A DNA stretch of 64,000 nucleotides from Streptomyces apocyni (GCF_009739465.1 NZ_WHOM01000066.1:1-64000), one strand, 5' to 3'; counted from the first letter of the stretch, positions 47,007 through 56,432 are shown. Numbers and translations: made by a program. Notes: generated from the sequence alone by a model not told the origin.

Positions 47007-47897
47007 ATGAGCACGCGGATCGCCTTCCTCAAGGGGCACGGTACGGAGAACGACTTCGTGATCGTCCCCGACCCGGACAACGCCATCGACCTGCCCCCGG
47101 CCGCCGTAGCCGCACTCTGCGACCGCCGGGCCGGGATCGGCGGCGACGGCCTGCTGCATGTGGTCCGCTCCGCCGCGCACCCCGAGGCCAGCGCCATGGC
47201 GGGCGAAGCCGAGTGGTTCATGGACTATCGCAACGCGGACGGCTCGATCGCCGAGATGTGCGGCAATGGTGTACGGGTCTTCGCCCGCTACCTCCAGTAC
47301 GCCGGGCACACCACGGCGGGCGACCTGGCCATCGCGACCCGCGGCGGCGTCAAGCGCGTCCATGTCGCCAAGGGCGCCGAAGGCAGCACCAGCGATGGCG
47401 ACATCACCGTCTCCATGGGCCGGGCTCTGCTCCCCGAAGAGCAGGCGGCCACGACGGTCGGTGAGCGCACCTGGCCCACCCGGAACGTGAACATGGGCAA
47501 TCCGCACGCCGTGGCCTTCGTCGACGACCTCGACCACGCGGGCGACCTGTTCACCGCGCCGTCCATCAGCCCCGCGGCCGTCTACCCGGACGGGGTGAAC
47601 GTCGAGTTCGTCGTCGACCGTGGCGAGCGCCATGTCGCGATGCGGGTGCACGAGCGCGGTTCCGGCGAGACCCGCTCCTGCGGCACGGGCGCCTGCGCGG
47701 TGGCCGTCGCCGCCGCCCGGCGGGACGGCGTCGACCCCGCGGTGACCGGTACCCCGGTGTCGTACACCGTGGACCTGCCGGGCGGCCGCCTGGTGATCAC
47801 CGAGCGGCCGGACGGCACGATCGAGATGACGGGCCCCGCCGTCATCGTCGCGGAGGGTGAGATCTCCAAGGAGTGGTTCGCAACCCTCATCCCCTGA
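47007..47897 (+). CDS. dapF: Diaminopimelate epimerase
   Basis: A 296-residue enzyme that turns LL- into meso-diaminopimelate for lysine and peptidoglycan. The two catalytic cysteines are Cys85 (AEMCGNGVRVFARY) and Cys225 (GSGETRSCGTGACAVAVAA). FLKGHGTENDFVIV opens the first half and NVEFVVDRGERH lies in the second. Streptomyces walls contain LL-DAP, so this epimerase mainly serves lysine synthesis there. ATG 47007 has TACGAT ending six bases upstream; the GAGGA between is too close to act as a normal ribosome site, so the mRNA is likely leaderless. Confidence 0.95.
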   Translation: MSTRIAFLKGHGTENDFVIVPDPDNAIDLPPAAVAALCDRRAGIGGDGLLHVVRSAAHPEASAMAGEAEWFMDYRNADGSIAEMCGNGVRVFARYLQYAGHTTAGDLAIATRGGVKRVHVAKGAEGSTSDGDITVSMGRALLPEEQAATTVGERTWPTRNVNMGNPHAVAFVDDLDHAGDLFTAPSISPAAVYPDGVNVEFVVDRGERHVAMRVHERGSGETRSCGTGACAVAVAAARRDGVDPAVTGTPVSYTVDLPGGRLVITERPDGTIEMTGPAVIVAEGEISKEWFATLIP

Positions 47898-48039
47898 ACC
47901 TTCGCTCGAATGGGTGATCCGTTTCATGCTGGGCGAGAGCCGGTGAGTGGCACATGATGGGCTCGGTAGCATCAAGCACCGGCCCGGTCGGGGGATGCCG
48001 CCGCCCGCCCCGCCGCCGGTCGAGCTGCGGGAGGTGCCC

Positions 48040-50322
48040 ATGAGTACGGAACCCAACGGGGCGGCGCAAGGCGCCTCGGACCAGGCGGCAGGGGAAGCGG
48101 CGGCGAGGGAAAGCCCAGCGAACCCCCCGAACCCCCCGAGCCCCGCGCCATCCCGCAGGCGCGGCCGCGCCCGCATCGACCTGCGCAGGCTGGGACGGGC
48201 CGCGCTGCTCGGTACGACGTCCCGGGGGCGGCTCCCAGCCGCCATCGGCCATGTGGCCGAAGCCCATCGCGCCTACTACCCGGACGCCGACCTCGACCCC
48301 CTGCGCCGCGCCTACATCCTCGCCGAGTCCTCGCACCGCGGACAGATGCGCAAGAGCGGCGAACCGTACATCACCCACCCCCTCGCCGTGACGCTGATCC
48401 TCGCCGAGCTGGGCGCCGAGACCAAGACCCTCACCGCGTCGCTGCTCCACGACACCGTCGAGGACACCGAAGTGACGCTCGATCAGGTGCGCGCGGAGTT
48501 CGGCGCCGAGGTCTGCTATCTCGTCGACGGCGTGACCAAGCTGGAGAAGGTCGACTACGGCTCCGCCGCCGAGCCGGAGACCTTCCGCAAGATGCTCGTC
48601 GCCACCGGCAACGACGTCCGGGTGATGTCCATCAAACTGGCCGACCGGCTGCACAACATGCGCACCCTCGGAGTGATGCGCCCCGAGAAGCAGGCCCGGA
48701 TCGCCAAGGTGACCCGGGACGTCCTCATCCCCCTCGCCGAGCGGCTTGGCGTGCAGGCCCTGAAGACCGAGCTCGAGGACCTGGTCTTCGCGATCCTGCA
48801 CCCCGAGGACTACGCCAGGACCCAGGCCCTCATCAGCGAGAACACCGCACGCCACGACCCCCTCGCGGACATCGTCGAAGAGATGCGGGCCGTGCTGCGC
48901 GAGGCCGGGATCGAGGCCGAAGTCCTGATCAGACCACGGCACTTCGTCTCCGTGCACCGGGTACGGATCAAACGCGGCGAGCTGCGCGGCGCCGACTTCG
49001 GCCGCGTCCTGGTCCTGGTGAACGAGGACGCGGACTGCTACGGCGTGCTCGGTGAGCTGCACACCTGCTTCACGCCCGTCATCTCGGAGTTCAAGGATTT
49101 CGTCGCCGTCCCCAAGTTCAACCTGTACCAGTCGCTGCACACCGCCGTCGCCCGTCCGGACGGCTCGGTCGCTGAAGTCCTCATCCGTACGCACCAGATG
49201 CACAAGGTCGCCGAGGCGGGCGTCGTCGCGCTCGGCAACCCGTACACGTCCGGCGCCGAGGAGCCCGGTGACGGCGAGCGCGGTGACGGCGAGCGCGCCG
49301 ACCCCACCCGCCCCGGCTGGCTCTCCCGTCTCCTTGACTGGCAGCAGGCGACCCCCGACCCGGACGCCTTCTGGTCCTCGCTACGCGAGGACCTCGCCCA
49401 GGACCGCGAGATCACCGTCTACCGCACCGACGGCGGCACCCTCGGCCTGCCTGCGGGCGCGAGCTGCGTCGACGCCGCCTACGCCCAGTACGGCGAGGAC
49501 GCGCACAGCTGCATCGGCGCCCGGGTCAACGGCCGCCTGGCGACGCTCAGTACGGTGCTCCGCGACGGCGACACGGTGCAACTCCTGCTCGCCCCGCAGG
49601 AGACCGGCTCCGGGCCCTCGCCCGACTGGCTGGACCACACCCGTACGCCCGCCGCCCGGATCGCGATCCGGCGCTGGCTCGCCGCCCACCCGGCCGCCGC
49701 GGCTTCGGACACCGCCGCCCGCACCGCCGATGACCGGCAGCTCAGCCTTCCCGCAGGCACCTCGGGAGCCCCTGGAGCCCCGGGAGGCCCGGGAGCCCTG
49801 GGCGCTGGGGCCGCCGCCAGGCCCTCGCACGGCAACGCGGCCGCCACCCGGCCCGCGCGGCCCAGCGCCATGGCCGACCTGCCCGGCGCGACGGTGCGCC
49901 TCGCCGGGTGCTGTACGCCGGTCCCGCCCGACGCGGTGACCGGCTTCGCGGTGCGCGGCGGTGTGGTCACCGTGCACCGGGTGACCTGCCCAGCCGTGCA
50001 GCGGATGGCCACCGCGGGCCGCGAGCCCGTCGGCGTCCGCTGGGCGGCCCCCGAGGACACCGCCGAGTGCCGGGTGACGCTGTTCGCCGAGTCCTTCGGA
50101 CGGCCCCATCTGCTCGCCGACCTCACCGAAGCCATCGCCCTGGAGGGCGCGGAGATCGTCTCGGCGACCGTGGAGCCGCCGACCGAGGGACGGGTCCGCC
50201 ACACGTACACCCTGCAACTCCCGGACGCCGCCCTGCTCCCCTCCCTGATGCGCGCGATGCGCAAGGTGGCGGGTGTGTACGACGTGGGACGTGCCCAGCA
50301 CTCGGCGACGGCAACGCAGTAG
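48040..50322 (+). CDS. rshA: RshA, second RelA/SpoT homologue with intact hydrolase and degenerate synthetase
   Basis: A 760-residue RSH-type protein. A disordered Pro/Ala-rich start precedes the (p)ppGpp hydrolase domain: SHRGQMRKSGEPYITHPLAV, His137-Asp138 in LLHDTVEDTEV and IKLADRLHNMRTL, all intact. The synthetase domain is altered. The GRPKHIYS loop reads RPRHFVSV, the D-x4-R segment is not recognisable, and the RxKD/ExDD motif reads Glu350-Phe-Lys-Asp353 (EFKDFVAVPKFNLYQSLHT). TGS (DREITVYRTDGGTLGLPAG), a Cys-rich segment (AGCCTPVPPD) and an ACT domain (CRVTLFAESFGRPHLLADLTE) follow. It probably tunes the stringent response mainly by hydrolysis. In S. coelicolor this gene is rshA; I recall debate about its synthetase activity. 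ATG 48040 has GGGAGG six bases upstream. Confidence 0.88.
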   Translation: MSTEPNGAAQGASDQAAGEAAARESPANPPNPPSPAPSRRRGRARIDLRRLGRAALLGTTSRGRLPAAIGHVAEAHRAYYPDADLDPLRRAYILAESSHRGQMRKSGEPYITHPLAVTLILAELGAETKTLTASLLHDTVEDTEVTLDQVRAEFGAEVCYLVDGVTKLEKVDYGSAAEPETFRKMLVATGNDVRVMSIKLADRLHNMRTLGVMRPEKQARIAKVTRDVLIPLAERLGVQALKTELEDLVFAILHPEDYARTQALISENTARHDPLADIVEEMRAVLREAGIEAEVLIRPRHFVSVHRVRIKRGELRGADFGRVLVLVNEDADCYGVLGELHTCFTPVISEFKDFVAVPKFNLYQSLHTAVARPDGSVAEVLIRTHQMHKVAEAGVVALGNPYTSGAEEPGDGERGDGERADPTRPGWLSRLLDWQQATPDPDAFWSSLREDLAQDREITVYRTDGGTLGLPAGASCVDAAYAQYGEDAHSCIGARVNGRLATLSTVLRDGDTVQLLLAPQETGSGPSPDWLDHTRTPAARIAIRRWLAAHPAAAASDTAARTADDRQLSLPAGTSGAPGAPGGPGALGAGAAARPSHGNAAATRPARPSAMADLPGATVRLAGCCTPVPPDAVTGFAVRGGVVTVHRVTCPAVQRMATAGREPVGVRWAAPEDTAECRVTLFAESFGRPHLLADLTEAIALEGAEIVSATVEPPTEGRVRHTYTLQLPDAALLPSLMRAMRKVAGVYDVGRAQHSATATQ

Positions 50323-50398
50323 CCCCGGCCGCCCCCGTTCGAGTGGGCGCGGCGCGCGCCGTCGCGGCGAAGGCGACGTGCGCTGATAGCCGTGGTGC

Positions 50399-51880
50399 AT
50401 GTTGCTCTCGCCCCGGATCAGGGCCGCTCTGCTCGCCGTCGCCTCCGCGTCGCTGCTCGCCGCGAGCCTGCCCGCGCCCGCCGCCGTCCCGCTCGGCATC
50501 GGCGACCCGCTCTTCCCGCACCTGGGCAACCCGGGGTACGACGTCACCTCGTACGACATCGCCCTCACGTACCGCGGTGACCACCGCAAGCCGCTGGACG
50601 CCATCACCAAGATCGACGCGCGGGCCACGGACCGGCTCGACCGGATCAACCTCGACTTCGCGCGCGGCACCGTGCACTCCGTGGATGTCAACGGCGCCCC
50701 AGCGGGCCACGAGAGCGTCGGCGAGGACCTGGTCCTGACCCCGAAGACCCCGATCGGCCCCGGCGGCGCGATGCGCGTCACCGTACGGCACACCAGCGAC
50801 CCGGCGGCCGGGTCAGACGGCGGCTGGATCCGTACCGCCGACGGGCTGGCCATGGCCAACCAGGCCGACGCCGCCCACCGGGTCTTCCCGTGCAACGACC
50901 ACCCAGCGGACAAGGCCCACTTCACCTTCCGTATCACCGCCCCCAAGCACCTCACCGCCGTCGCGAACGGACTGGCCACCACGCGACACCACGGCGAGCG
51001 GACCACCACCTGGACCTACCGCACCCGCCACCCCATGGCCACCGAGCTGGCGCAGGTCTCCATCGGCCGCTCCGCCGTGGTGCGCCGCACCGGACCTGGC
51101 GGACTGCCGCTGCGTGACGTCGTCCCGGCCAAGGACCGCGCGAGCCTGGAGCGCTGGCTGGAGAAGACCCCGGAGCAGGTGGCCTGGATGGAGCGGAAGG
51201 TGGGCCGCTACCCCTTCGAGACCTACGGGATGCTGCTGGCCGACGCCAAGACCGGCTTCGCCCTGGAGACCCAGACCCTGTCGCTGTTCGAGAAGTCGCT
51301 GTTCACCCGCCCCGAGTACCCCGAGTGGTACGTCGAATCGATCATGATCCATGAGCTGGCGCACCAGTGGTTCGGTGACAGCGTCAGCCCCCGCCGCTGG
51401 TCCGACCTCTGGCTCAACGAAGGGCATGCCAGCTGGTACGAGGCCCTCTACGCGGAAGAGCGGGACGGGCCGTCACTACAGGCCCGGATGCGGCATGCCT
51501 ACCAGAAGTCCGACGAGTGGCGCGCCCGGGGCGGCCCGCCCGCGGCCCCGAAGCAGCCCGAGCCAGGACACAAGATCAGCCTGTTCCGGGCGGTCGTCTA
51601 CGACGGCAGCGCGCTGGTGCTCTACGCCCTGCGGCAGGAGATCGGGCAGTCCGCCTTCGACCGCCTGCAACGCCGGTGGGTGCGCACGTACGCCGACCAG
51701 TCCGCGAGCACCGCGGACTTCGTGCGGATGGCGGGGCGGGTCGCGGGCCGTGACCTCGGCGACTTCTTCCAGGAGTGGCTGTACGCCCCGACCACGCCGC
51801 CGATGCCCGGGCACCCGGACTGGAAGACCTCGGCGGTCTCCACCGCGTCGTCCGCGTCGCCCGCCTCCTCCGGGGTATAA
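50399..51880 (+). CDS. Secreted M1-family aminopeptidase
   Basis: A 493-residue secreted zinc peptidase. The signal peptide is residues 1-29 (basic start, then LLAVASASLLAASLPAPAA). An N-terminal beta domain follows (about 35-220). The M1 catalytic domain has HELAH (318-322) and the third zinc ligand Glu341 in LWLNEGHASWYEA, so it should be active. It releases N-terminal amino acids from peptides outside the cell. It is shorter than pepN (about 850) because the C-terminal helical domain is missing, as in many secreted Streptomyces members. Start ATG 50399 lacks a clear ribosome site. It lies 76 bases after rshA with no obvious terminator. Confidence 0.9.
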   Translation: MLLSPRIRAALLAVASASLLAASLPAPAAVPLGIGDPLFPHLGNPGYDVTSYDIALTYRGDHRKPLDAITKIDARATDRLDRINLDFARGTVHSVDVNGAPAGHESVGEDLVLTPKTPIGPGGAMRVTVRHTSDPAAGSDGGWIRTADGLAMANQADAAHRVFPCNDHPADKAHFTFRITAPKHLTAVANGLATTRHHGERTTTWTYRTRHPMATELAQVSIGRSAVVRRTGPGGLPLRDVVPAKDRASLERWLEKTPEQVAWMERKVGRYPFETYGMLLADAKTGFALETQTLSLFEKSLFTRPEYPEWYVESIMIHELAHQWFGDSVSPRRWSDLWLNEGHASWYEALYAEERDGPSLQARMRHAYQKSDEWRARGGPPAAPKQPEPGHKISLFRAVVYDGSALVLYALRQEIGQSAFDRLQRRWVRTYADQSASTADFVRMAGRVAGRDLGDFFQEWLYAPTTPPMPGHPDWKTSAVSTASSASPASSGV

Positions 51881-52045
51881 GTCAGGTGACGAGACGAGGC
51901 GTGTCGTGCGACCATCAAGGCGTCGCAAGGCGTCGGACCGACGGCACGGCCGGACCCGGGGAATCTCCGGGCCACCTCGTACGTTGACGACACTGACATC
52001 CCAGCCGATGCGACAAGCCATCGGCGCGAACGACCTAAGGACCCA

Positions 52046-53554
52046 ATGACCTCCTCTTCTTCCCCTTCCCAGGACGCACAGGACGCGCAGAACGCCGCGC
52101 AGAACCTCCCCGAAGGACTTCGGGCCGATGCCCTGATGGAAGAGGACGTCGCCTGGAGCCACGAGAACGACGGAGCCCGGGACGGCGACCAGCTCGACCG
52201 CTCCGAGCGCGCGGCGCTGCGCCGCGTGGCCGGGCTCTCCACAGAACTCGAAGACGTCACCGAGGTCGAGTACCGCCAGCTCCGCCTGGAGCGTGTGGTG
52301 CTCGTCGGCGTGTGGACCTCGGGCACCGTGTACGACGCCGAGAACTCCCTCGCGGAGCTGTCGGCCCTCGCGGAGACCGCGGGCGCGCTGGTGCTCGACG
52401 GCGTGATCCAGCGCCGCGACAAGCCCGACCCGGCCACGTACATCGGGTCAGGCAAGGCCCAGGAGCTGCGTGACATCGTGCTCGAGACCGGGGCTGACAC
52501 CGTGGTCTGTGACGGTGAGCTCTCCCCGGGTCAGCTCATCCACCTTGAGGACGTCGTCAAGGTCAAGGTGGTGGACCGCACCGCCCTGATCCTCGACATC
52601 TTCGCCCAGCACGCCAAGTCCCGAGAGGGCAAGGCGCAGGTCGCGCTGGCGCAGATGCAGTACATGCTGCCGCGGCTGCGTGGCTGGGGTCAGTCGCTGT
52701 CCCGTCAGATGGGCGGCGGCGGGTCCAGCGGTGGCGGCGGTATGGCCACCCGTGGTCCCGGTGAGACCAAGATCGAGACGGACCGGCGGCGGATTCGCGA
52801 GAAGATGGCGAAGATGCGCCGGGAGATCGCGGAGCTGAAGACCGGCCGCGAGATCAAGCGCCAGGAGCGCAAGCGCAACAAGGTGCCGTCGGTCGCCATC
52901 GCCGGTTACACCAACGCCGGAAAGTCCTCCCTGCTCAACCGCCTCACCGGCGCGGGCGTCCTGGTGGAGAACGCCCTGTTCGCCACCCTCGACCCGACCG
53001 TGCGCCGGGCCGAGACGCCCAGCGGGCGGCTGTACACCCTGGCCGACACGGTCGGGTTCGTACGCCACCTGCCGCATCACCTGGTCGAGGCGTTCCGCTC
53101 CACCATGGAGGAGGTCGGCGAGTCCGATCTCATCCTGCATGTGGTGGACGGCGCACACCCGACCCCCGAGGAGCAGCTGGCCGCCGTACGCGAGGTCATC
53201 CGCGATGTGGGCGCCACGAACGTCCCTGAGATCGTGGTGATCAACAAGGCGGACGCGGCCGATCCGCTCGTCCTGCAGCGGCTGCTGCGGATCGAGAAGC
53301 ACGCGATCGCGGTGTCGGCGCGTACCGGCCAGGGCATTGGCGAGCTGCTCGCGCTCATCGACGTCGAACTGCCGCGGCCGCAGATCGAGATCGAGGCTCT
53401 GGTGCCGTACACGCAGGGCGCGCTGGTCTCGCGTGCGCACGCCGAGGGCGAGGTGATCTCCGAGGAGCACCTCGCGGAGGGCACGCTGCTCAAGGCGCGG
53501 GTGCATGAGGAGCTCGCCGCGGAGCTGATGACGTTCGTACCCGCCAAGCGCTAG
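52046..53554 (+). CDS. hflX: Ribosome-associated GTPase HflX
   Basis: A 502-residue GTPase that binds the 50S subunit and splits stalled ribosomes under stress. A disordered N-terminus of about 70 residues precedes the HflX-specific domain (VVLVGVWTSGTVYDAENSL, then GSGKAQELRD, then ALAQMQYMLPRLRGWG). The Gly-rich turn GGGGSSGGGGMATRGPGETK is typical. The G domain has GYTNAGKSSLLN (G1), TLDPT (G2), DTVGFVRHLPH (G3) and NKAD (G4). AAGGA lies about five bases before the ATG. The gene is alone, followed by a strong terminator. Confidence 0.95.
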   Translation: MTSSSSPSQDAQDAQNAAQNLPEGLRADALMEEDVAWSHENDGARDGDQLDRSERAALRRVAGLSTELEDVTEVEYRQLRLERVVLVGVWTSGTVYDAENSLAELSALAETAGALVLDGVIQRRDKPDPATYIGSGKAQELRDIVLETGADTVVCDGELSPGQLIHLEDVVKVKVVDRTALILDIFAQHAKSREGKAQVALAQMQYMLPRLRGWGQSLSRQMGGGGSSGGGGMATRGPGETKIETDRRRIREKMAKMRREIAELKTGREIKRQERKRNKVPSVAIAGYTNAGKSSLLNRLTGAGVLVENALFATLDPTVRRAETPSGRLYTLADTVGFVRHLPHHLVEAFRSTMEEVGESDLILHVVDGAHPTPEEQLAAVREVIRDVGATNVPEIVVINKADAADPLVLQRLLRIEKHAIAVSARTGQGIGELLALIDVELPRPQIEIEALVPYTQGALVSRAHAEGEVISEEHLAEGTLLKARVHEELAAELMTFVPAKR

Positions 53555-53586
53555 GGAGTCTCTCCGCCTGTCCGCGTAACGCCAAG

Positions 53587-53614
53587 AAGGCCCGCCCCGG
53601 TCGGGGCGGGCCTT
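53587..53614 (+). terminator. Terminator after hflX, shared with the convergent protease gene
   Basis: A perfect 12-bp stem AAGGCCCGCCCC with GGGGCGGGCCTT around a GGTC loop. It lies 32 bases after the hflX stop and 44 bases after the end of the convergent protease gene, so it can serve both. Confidence 0.85.
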
Positions 53615-53658
53615 CGGCGTTCTCGTACGGCTACTGGATGCTGGCCGCTACTTCTGGC

Positions 53659-54855
53659 TCACTTCTTGCTCGCCGCGTTCATGATCTGCTTGGCGCCCCT
53701 GCCGAGCTGGGGGCCAGCGACCCAACCGCTGCCGCCAGCCGGGCCGATCGAGGTGTTCGACACCAGCGCCAGCTGTCCGTTGGACTTCCTGTGGAACCAG
53801 CCGCCACCGGAGGAGCCACCGGTCATGGTGCAGCCGATGCGGTACATCGTGGCCGTGCCCGGAGCGATCGTGAGGCGGCCCGGACGGTCGATGCACTTGT
53901 ACATCAGCGCGCCGTTGTGCGGCGGAGCCGCGGGGTAGCCCCAGGCGCCCATCGCGCGCACGCTCTGCGCCGACGGGGTGGAGAAGTCGACCTCGAGCGC
54001 GGTACCGACGGTCTCCTCAAGGGACTTCTTGCCGGGCCTCACCTTCAGCACGGCGTAGTCCTGCGACCAGGCCGCCTGGCTGGTGCCGCCCTGCTTGATC
54101 CAGGCGCCGGAGGTCGCGCCCCAGGTCGCCCAGAACTGGCCGTAGGGAGCCACCTGCCGGGGGTCGGCGCTGCGCAGCGCGGCCGGGGATTTGCCCTGGT
54201 CGTTGTAGGACGGGACGAACATGATGTTGCGGTACCAGCCGCCCTTACCGCCGGCGTGGATGCAGTGGCCCGCGGTCCACACCAGGTTGGACTTGCCCGG
54301 GTTGCGCGGGTCCTTCACCACGGTGCCCGAGCAGACCATCGATCCCTTGGGGGAGTCGAAGAAGATCTTGCCGACCGCGGCGGAGTTCTTGTGGTACGGG
54401 GTCTTCTCCCGCTTCGCCGTGACGGGGCGTGGGGTGGCGTCGGTGCCGCCCTGGCTGGTGCTTTGGGCGCTGATCGTGTTGTCCGGGTCCTTGGCGTCGT
54501 GCATGCGCTCGGGGTCCCACAGGCCGTCGATGACCGGGTTGGCGAAGTCCTTCGCCTCACGCAGCCAGGTGTCCTTGTCCCAGTTCTTCCAGCCTCCCTC
54601 CTTCCACTTGTCGACGTCGATGCCCTTCTCCTTGAGCCGGTCGGTGACGTCCGAAGGAAGCTCCAGGCCGTCGTCGCCGTTGCCGTCGCTGTCGCCGCCG
54701 TCGTTGCCGGAGTCACCGGCCGCGCTCGCGGTGGCGTCCGGTTTGTCGGACGCCTTGTCGGACGCCTTGTCGTCGCTCGACCCGCAGGCGGTCGCGGTCA
54801 GGGCCAGGGCCGCGGCGATCGACACCGCTGCCAGGGCTGGACGTATGGATCTCAT
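53659..54855 (-). CDS. Trypsin-like serine protease lipoprotein, copy 1
   Basis: A 398-residue secreted lipoprotein. The signal peptide ends in the lipobox LTATACGSS. A disordered Asp/Gly/Ser linker, then a Trp-rich region (about residues 65-115, GIDVDKWKEGGWKNWDKDTW) shared with the neighbouring paralogue, then a chymotrypsin-like domain follow. The catalytic set is His in VWTAGHCIHAGG, Asp in AAWSQDYAVLKV and Ser in GCTMTGGSSGGGW. Cysteines at SMVCSGTV with AGHC and at YKC with GC suggest two disulphides. The protein should be active outside the membrane; the substrate is unknown. The ATG at 54855 has only a poor ribosome site. It lies downstream of its paralogue on the same strand, 237 bases apart. 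Confidence 0.88.
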   Translation of the reverse strand: MRSIRPALAAVSIAAALALTATACGSSDDKASDKASDKPDATASAAGDSGNDGGDSDGNGDDGLELPSDVTDRLKEKGIDVDKWKEGGWKNWDKDTWLREAKDFANPVIDGLWDPERMHDAKDPDNTISAQSTSQGGTDATPRPVTAKREKTPYHKNSAAVGKIFFDSPKGSMVCSGTVVKDPRNPGKSNLVWTAGHCIHAGGKGGWYRNIMFVPSYNDQGKSPAALRSADPRQVAPYGQFWATWGATSGAWIKQGGTSQAAWSQDYAVLKVRPGKKSLEETVGTALEVDFSTPSAQSVRAMGAWGYPAAPPHNGALMYKCIDRPGRLTIAPGTATMYRIGCTMTGGSSGGGWFHRKSNGQLALVSNTSIGPAGGSGWVAGPQLGRGAKQIMNAASKK

Positions 54856-54987
54856 GGTGCGTTAACCCCCGATAGGTTGATGCTGCGTGAGGTGCCTATG
54901 TGTCATGCTCGCGTCACTCGAAGTGTTACTTCGGTGCCCGGCGCTGAGACGCGAGATTCCACTATGCCGGGCGAGTTGTGGGCGGCC

Positions 54988-55028
54988 GGCGGCGGGGCCG
55001 TGCCGATCATGTGGAGAGCCCCGCCGCC
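54988..55028 (-). promoter_or_regulatory. Hairpin between the twin protease genes
   Basis: An 11-bp perfect stem (54988-54998 with 55018-55028) around a 19-base loop, 65 bases after the end of the upstream copy. It could end most transcripts of copy 2 before copy 1, giving the two genes separate expression. No T tract. Confidence 0.5.
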
Positions 55029-55092
55029 GTAACCGTGGCCTGTCCGCGCCGTGTCCCCGTGATCCGCGGACCGTACGCGCTTGGGTCAGGCC

Positions 55093-56328
55093 CTACTTGG
55101 CGAACTTGTCGCTGACCGCGCTGAAGATGCCCTTGGCCTCGTCGCCGAGGCGCGGGCCCGCCAGCCACCCGGCGGTCACCGGGCCGATGGAGGTGTTGGA
55201 GACCAGTGCGGGCTTGCCGTCCTGGCCCTTGGCGACCCAGCCGCCGCCGGAGGAACCGCCGGTCATGGTGCAGCCGATGCGGTACATCGTCGGGTCGTTC
55301 TTCTTCAGCGACAGCCGGCCGGGCTTGTCGGTGCAGGAGAACTCCTTCTGGCCCTCGAAGGGCGGAGCCGCCGGGTAGCCGGTCGCCGTGATGCTGTCCA
55401 TCTCCGGCACCGCGGGAGCCTTGAACTCCACCGGAAGCGACGCGCCCACCGTCTCCTCAAGGGACTTGCCGCCGCCGTTCTCGGGCTTGACGTGCATCAC
55501 CGCGAAGTCGTACGGAGCACCCCGGCCGCCGGTCGCGGCGCCCTGCTCGATCCACTGCTCGGACGTCTGCGCCCAGTCGGCCCACCAGGAGCCGTACGGA
55601 GCGACCTGCTCCTTCGTCGCTTCCCCGTTCTTGAGCTCGGCGAGCGACTTCCCGGAGTCGTTGTACGAGGGGACGAAGACGATGTTCCGGAACCAGCCGC
55701 CCTGCTGGCCCGCGTGGACGCAGTGGCCCGCCGTCCAGACCATGTTGGACTTGCCGGGGTTCGCCGGGTCCGCGACCACCGTGGCGGAGCAGACCGCCTT
55801 GCCCTGGGGCGTGTCGAAGAACAGCTTGCCCGCCGCCGGGGCGTTGTCGTGGTACGGAGTCGCCACCTCCTGCGCCTGGACGGGCGCGGGAGTCGGGTCG
55901 GTCACGCTCTCGTCACCGGAGATGTCGTCATCGACCGGCTTGTCGGGGGTCTTGTCGGCGTCCCGCATCCGGTCCTGGTCCCACAGGTCCTTGATGATCG
56001 GGTTGACGTAGTCCTCCGCCTCGCGGAGCCACTTCTCCTTGCTCCAGTCCTTCCAGGCGCCGTCCCGCCACTTGTCCAGGTCGATCCCGTGGTCCTTGAG
56101 CTTGTCCTTCAGGTCGTCCGGGATCGTGATCGGGTCGCTGCCCGAGTCGGCGGGGGCGGAGGCCGAGGGCTGGTCGTCCGCCTTGTCACCGGCGTTGTCG
56201 TCGGACTCGCAGGCCGTCGCCGTCAGGGCGAGTGCGGCGCACGCGGCGACCACGGCCGGAACGGGGAAGGCTCTGCGACGCGCGCCACTCCCTCGGCGAA
56301 CGGACAAGAGTGGGCGAATAGGACGCAT
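55093..56328 (-). CDS. Trypsin-like serine protease lipoprotein, copy 2
   Basis: A 411-residue paralogue of the neighbouring protease with the same layout. The signal peptide with lipobox is LTATACESD; a disordered linker, a Trp-rich region (GIDLDKWRDGAWKDWSKEKW, about 85-105) and a chymotrypsin fold follow. The catalytic His is in VWTAGHCVHAGQ, Asp in APYDFAVMHV and Ser in GCTMTGGSSGGGW. The two proteins align over their whole length, with closest identity at the Trp-rich region and around the active site, so an old tandem duplication is likely. GGGGGAG lies nine bases before the ATG at 56328; the 77-codon upstream frame is discounted. Confidence 0.88.
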   Translation of the reverse strand: MRPIRPLLSVRRGSGARRRAFPVPAVVAACAALALTATACESDDNAGDKADDQPSASAPADSGSDPITIPDDLKDKLKDHGIDLDKWRDGAWKDWSKEKWLREAEDYVNPIIKDLWDQDRMRDADKTPDKPVDDDISGDESVTDPTPAPVQAQEVATPYHDNAPAAGKLFFDTPQGKAVCSATVVADPANPGKSNMVWTAGHCVHAGQQGGWFRNIVFVPSYNDSGKSLAELKNGEATKEQVAPYGSWWADWAQTSEQWIEQGAATGGRGAPYDFAVMHVKPENGGGKSLEETVGASLPVEFKAPAVPEMDSITATGYPAAPPFEGQKEFSCTDKPGRLSLKKNDPTMYRIGCTMTGGSSGGGWVAKGQDGKPALVSNTSIGPVTAGWLAGPRLGDEAKGIFSAVSDKFAK

Positions 56329-56432
56329 GGTGAGATCTCCCCCTGGACTGCGGCGGACTTCATGGGCTGTTGAGCACCCACACACTATGACGGCCCTATC
56401 GGGGACTGCCGACGGGTCCGCAACGGTTCTGT

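Noticed and set aside
53638..56373. Long plus-strand frames opposite the two proteases
   Set aside because: They mirror each other because the proteases are paralogues, and they lack ribosome sites and family motifs.
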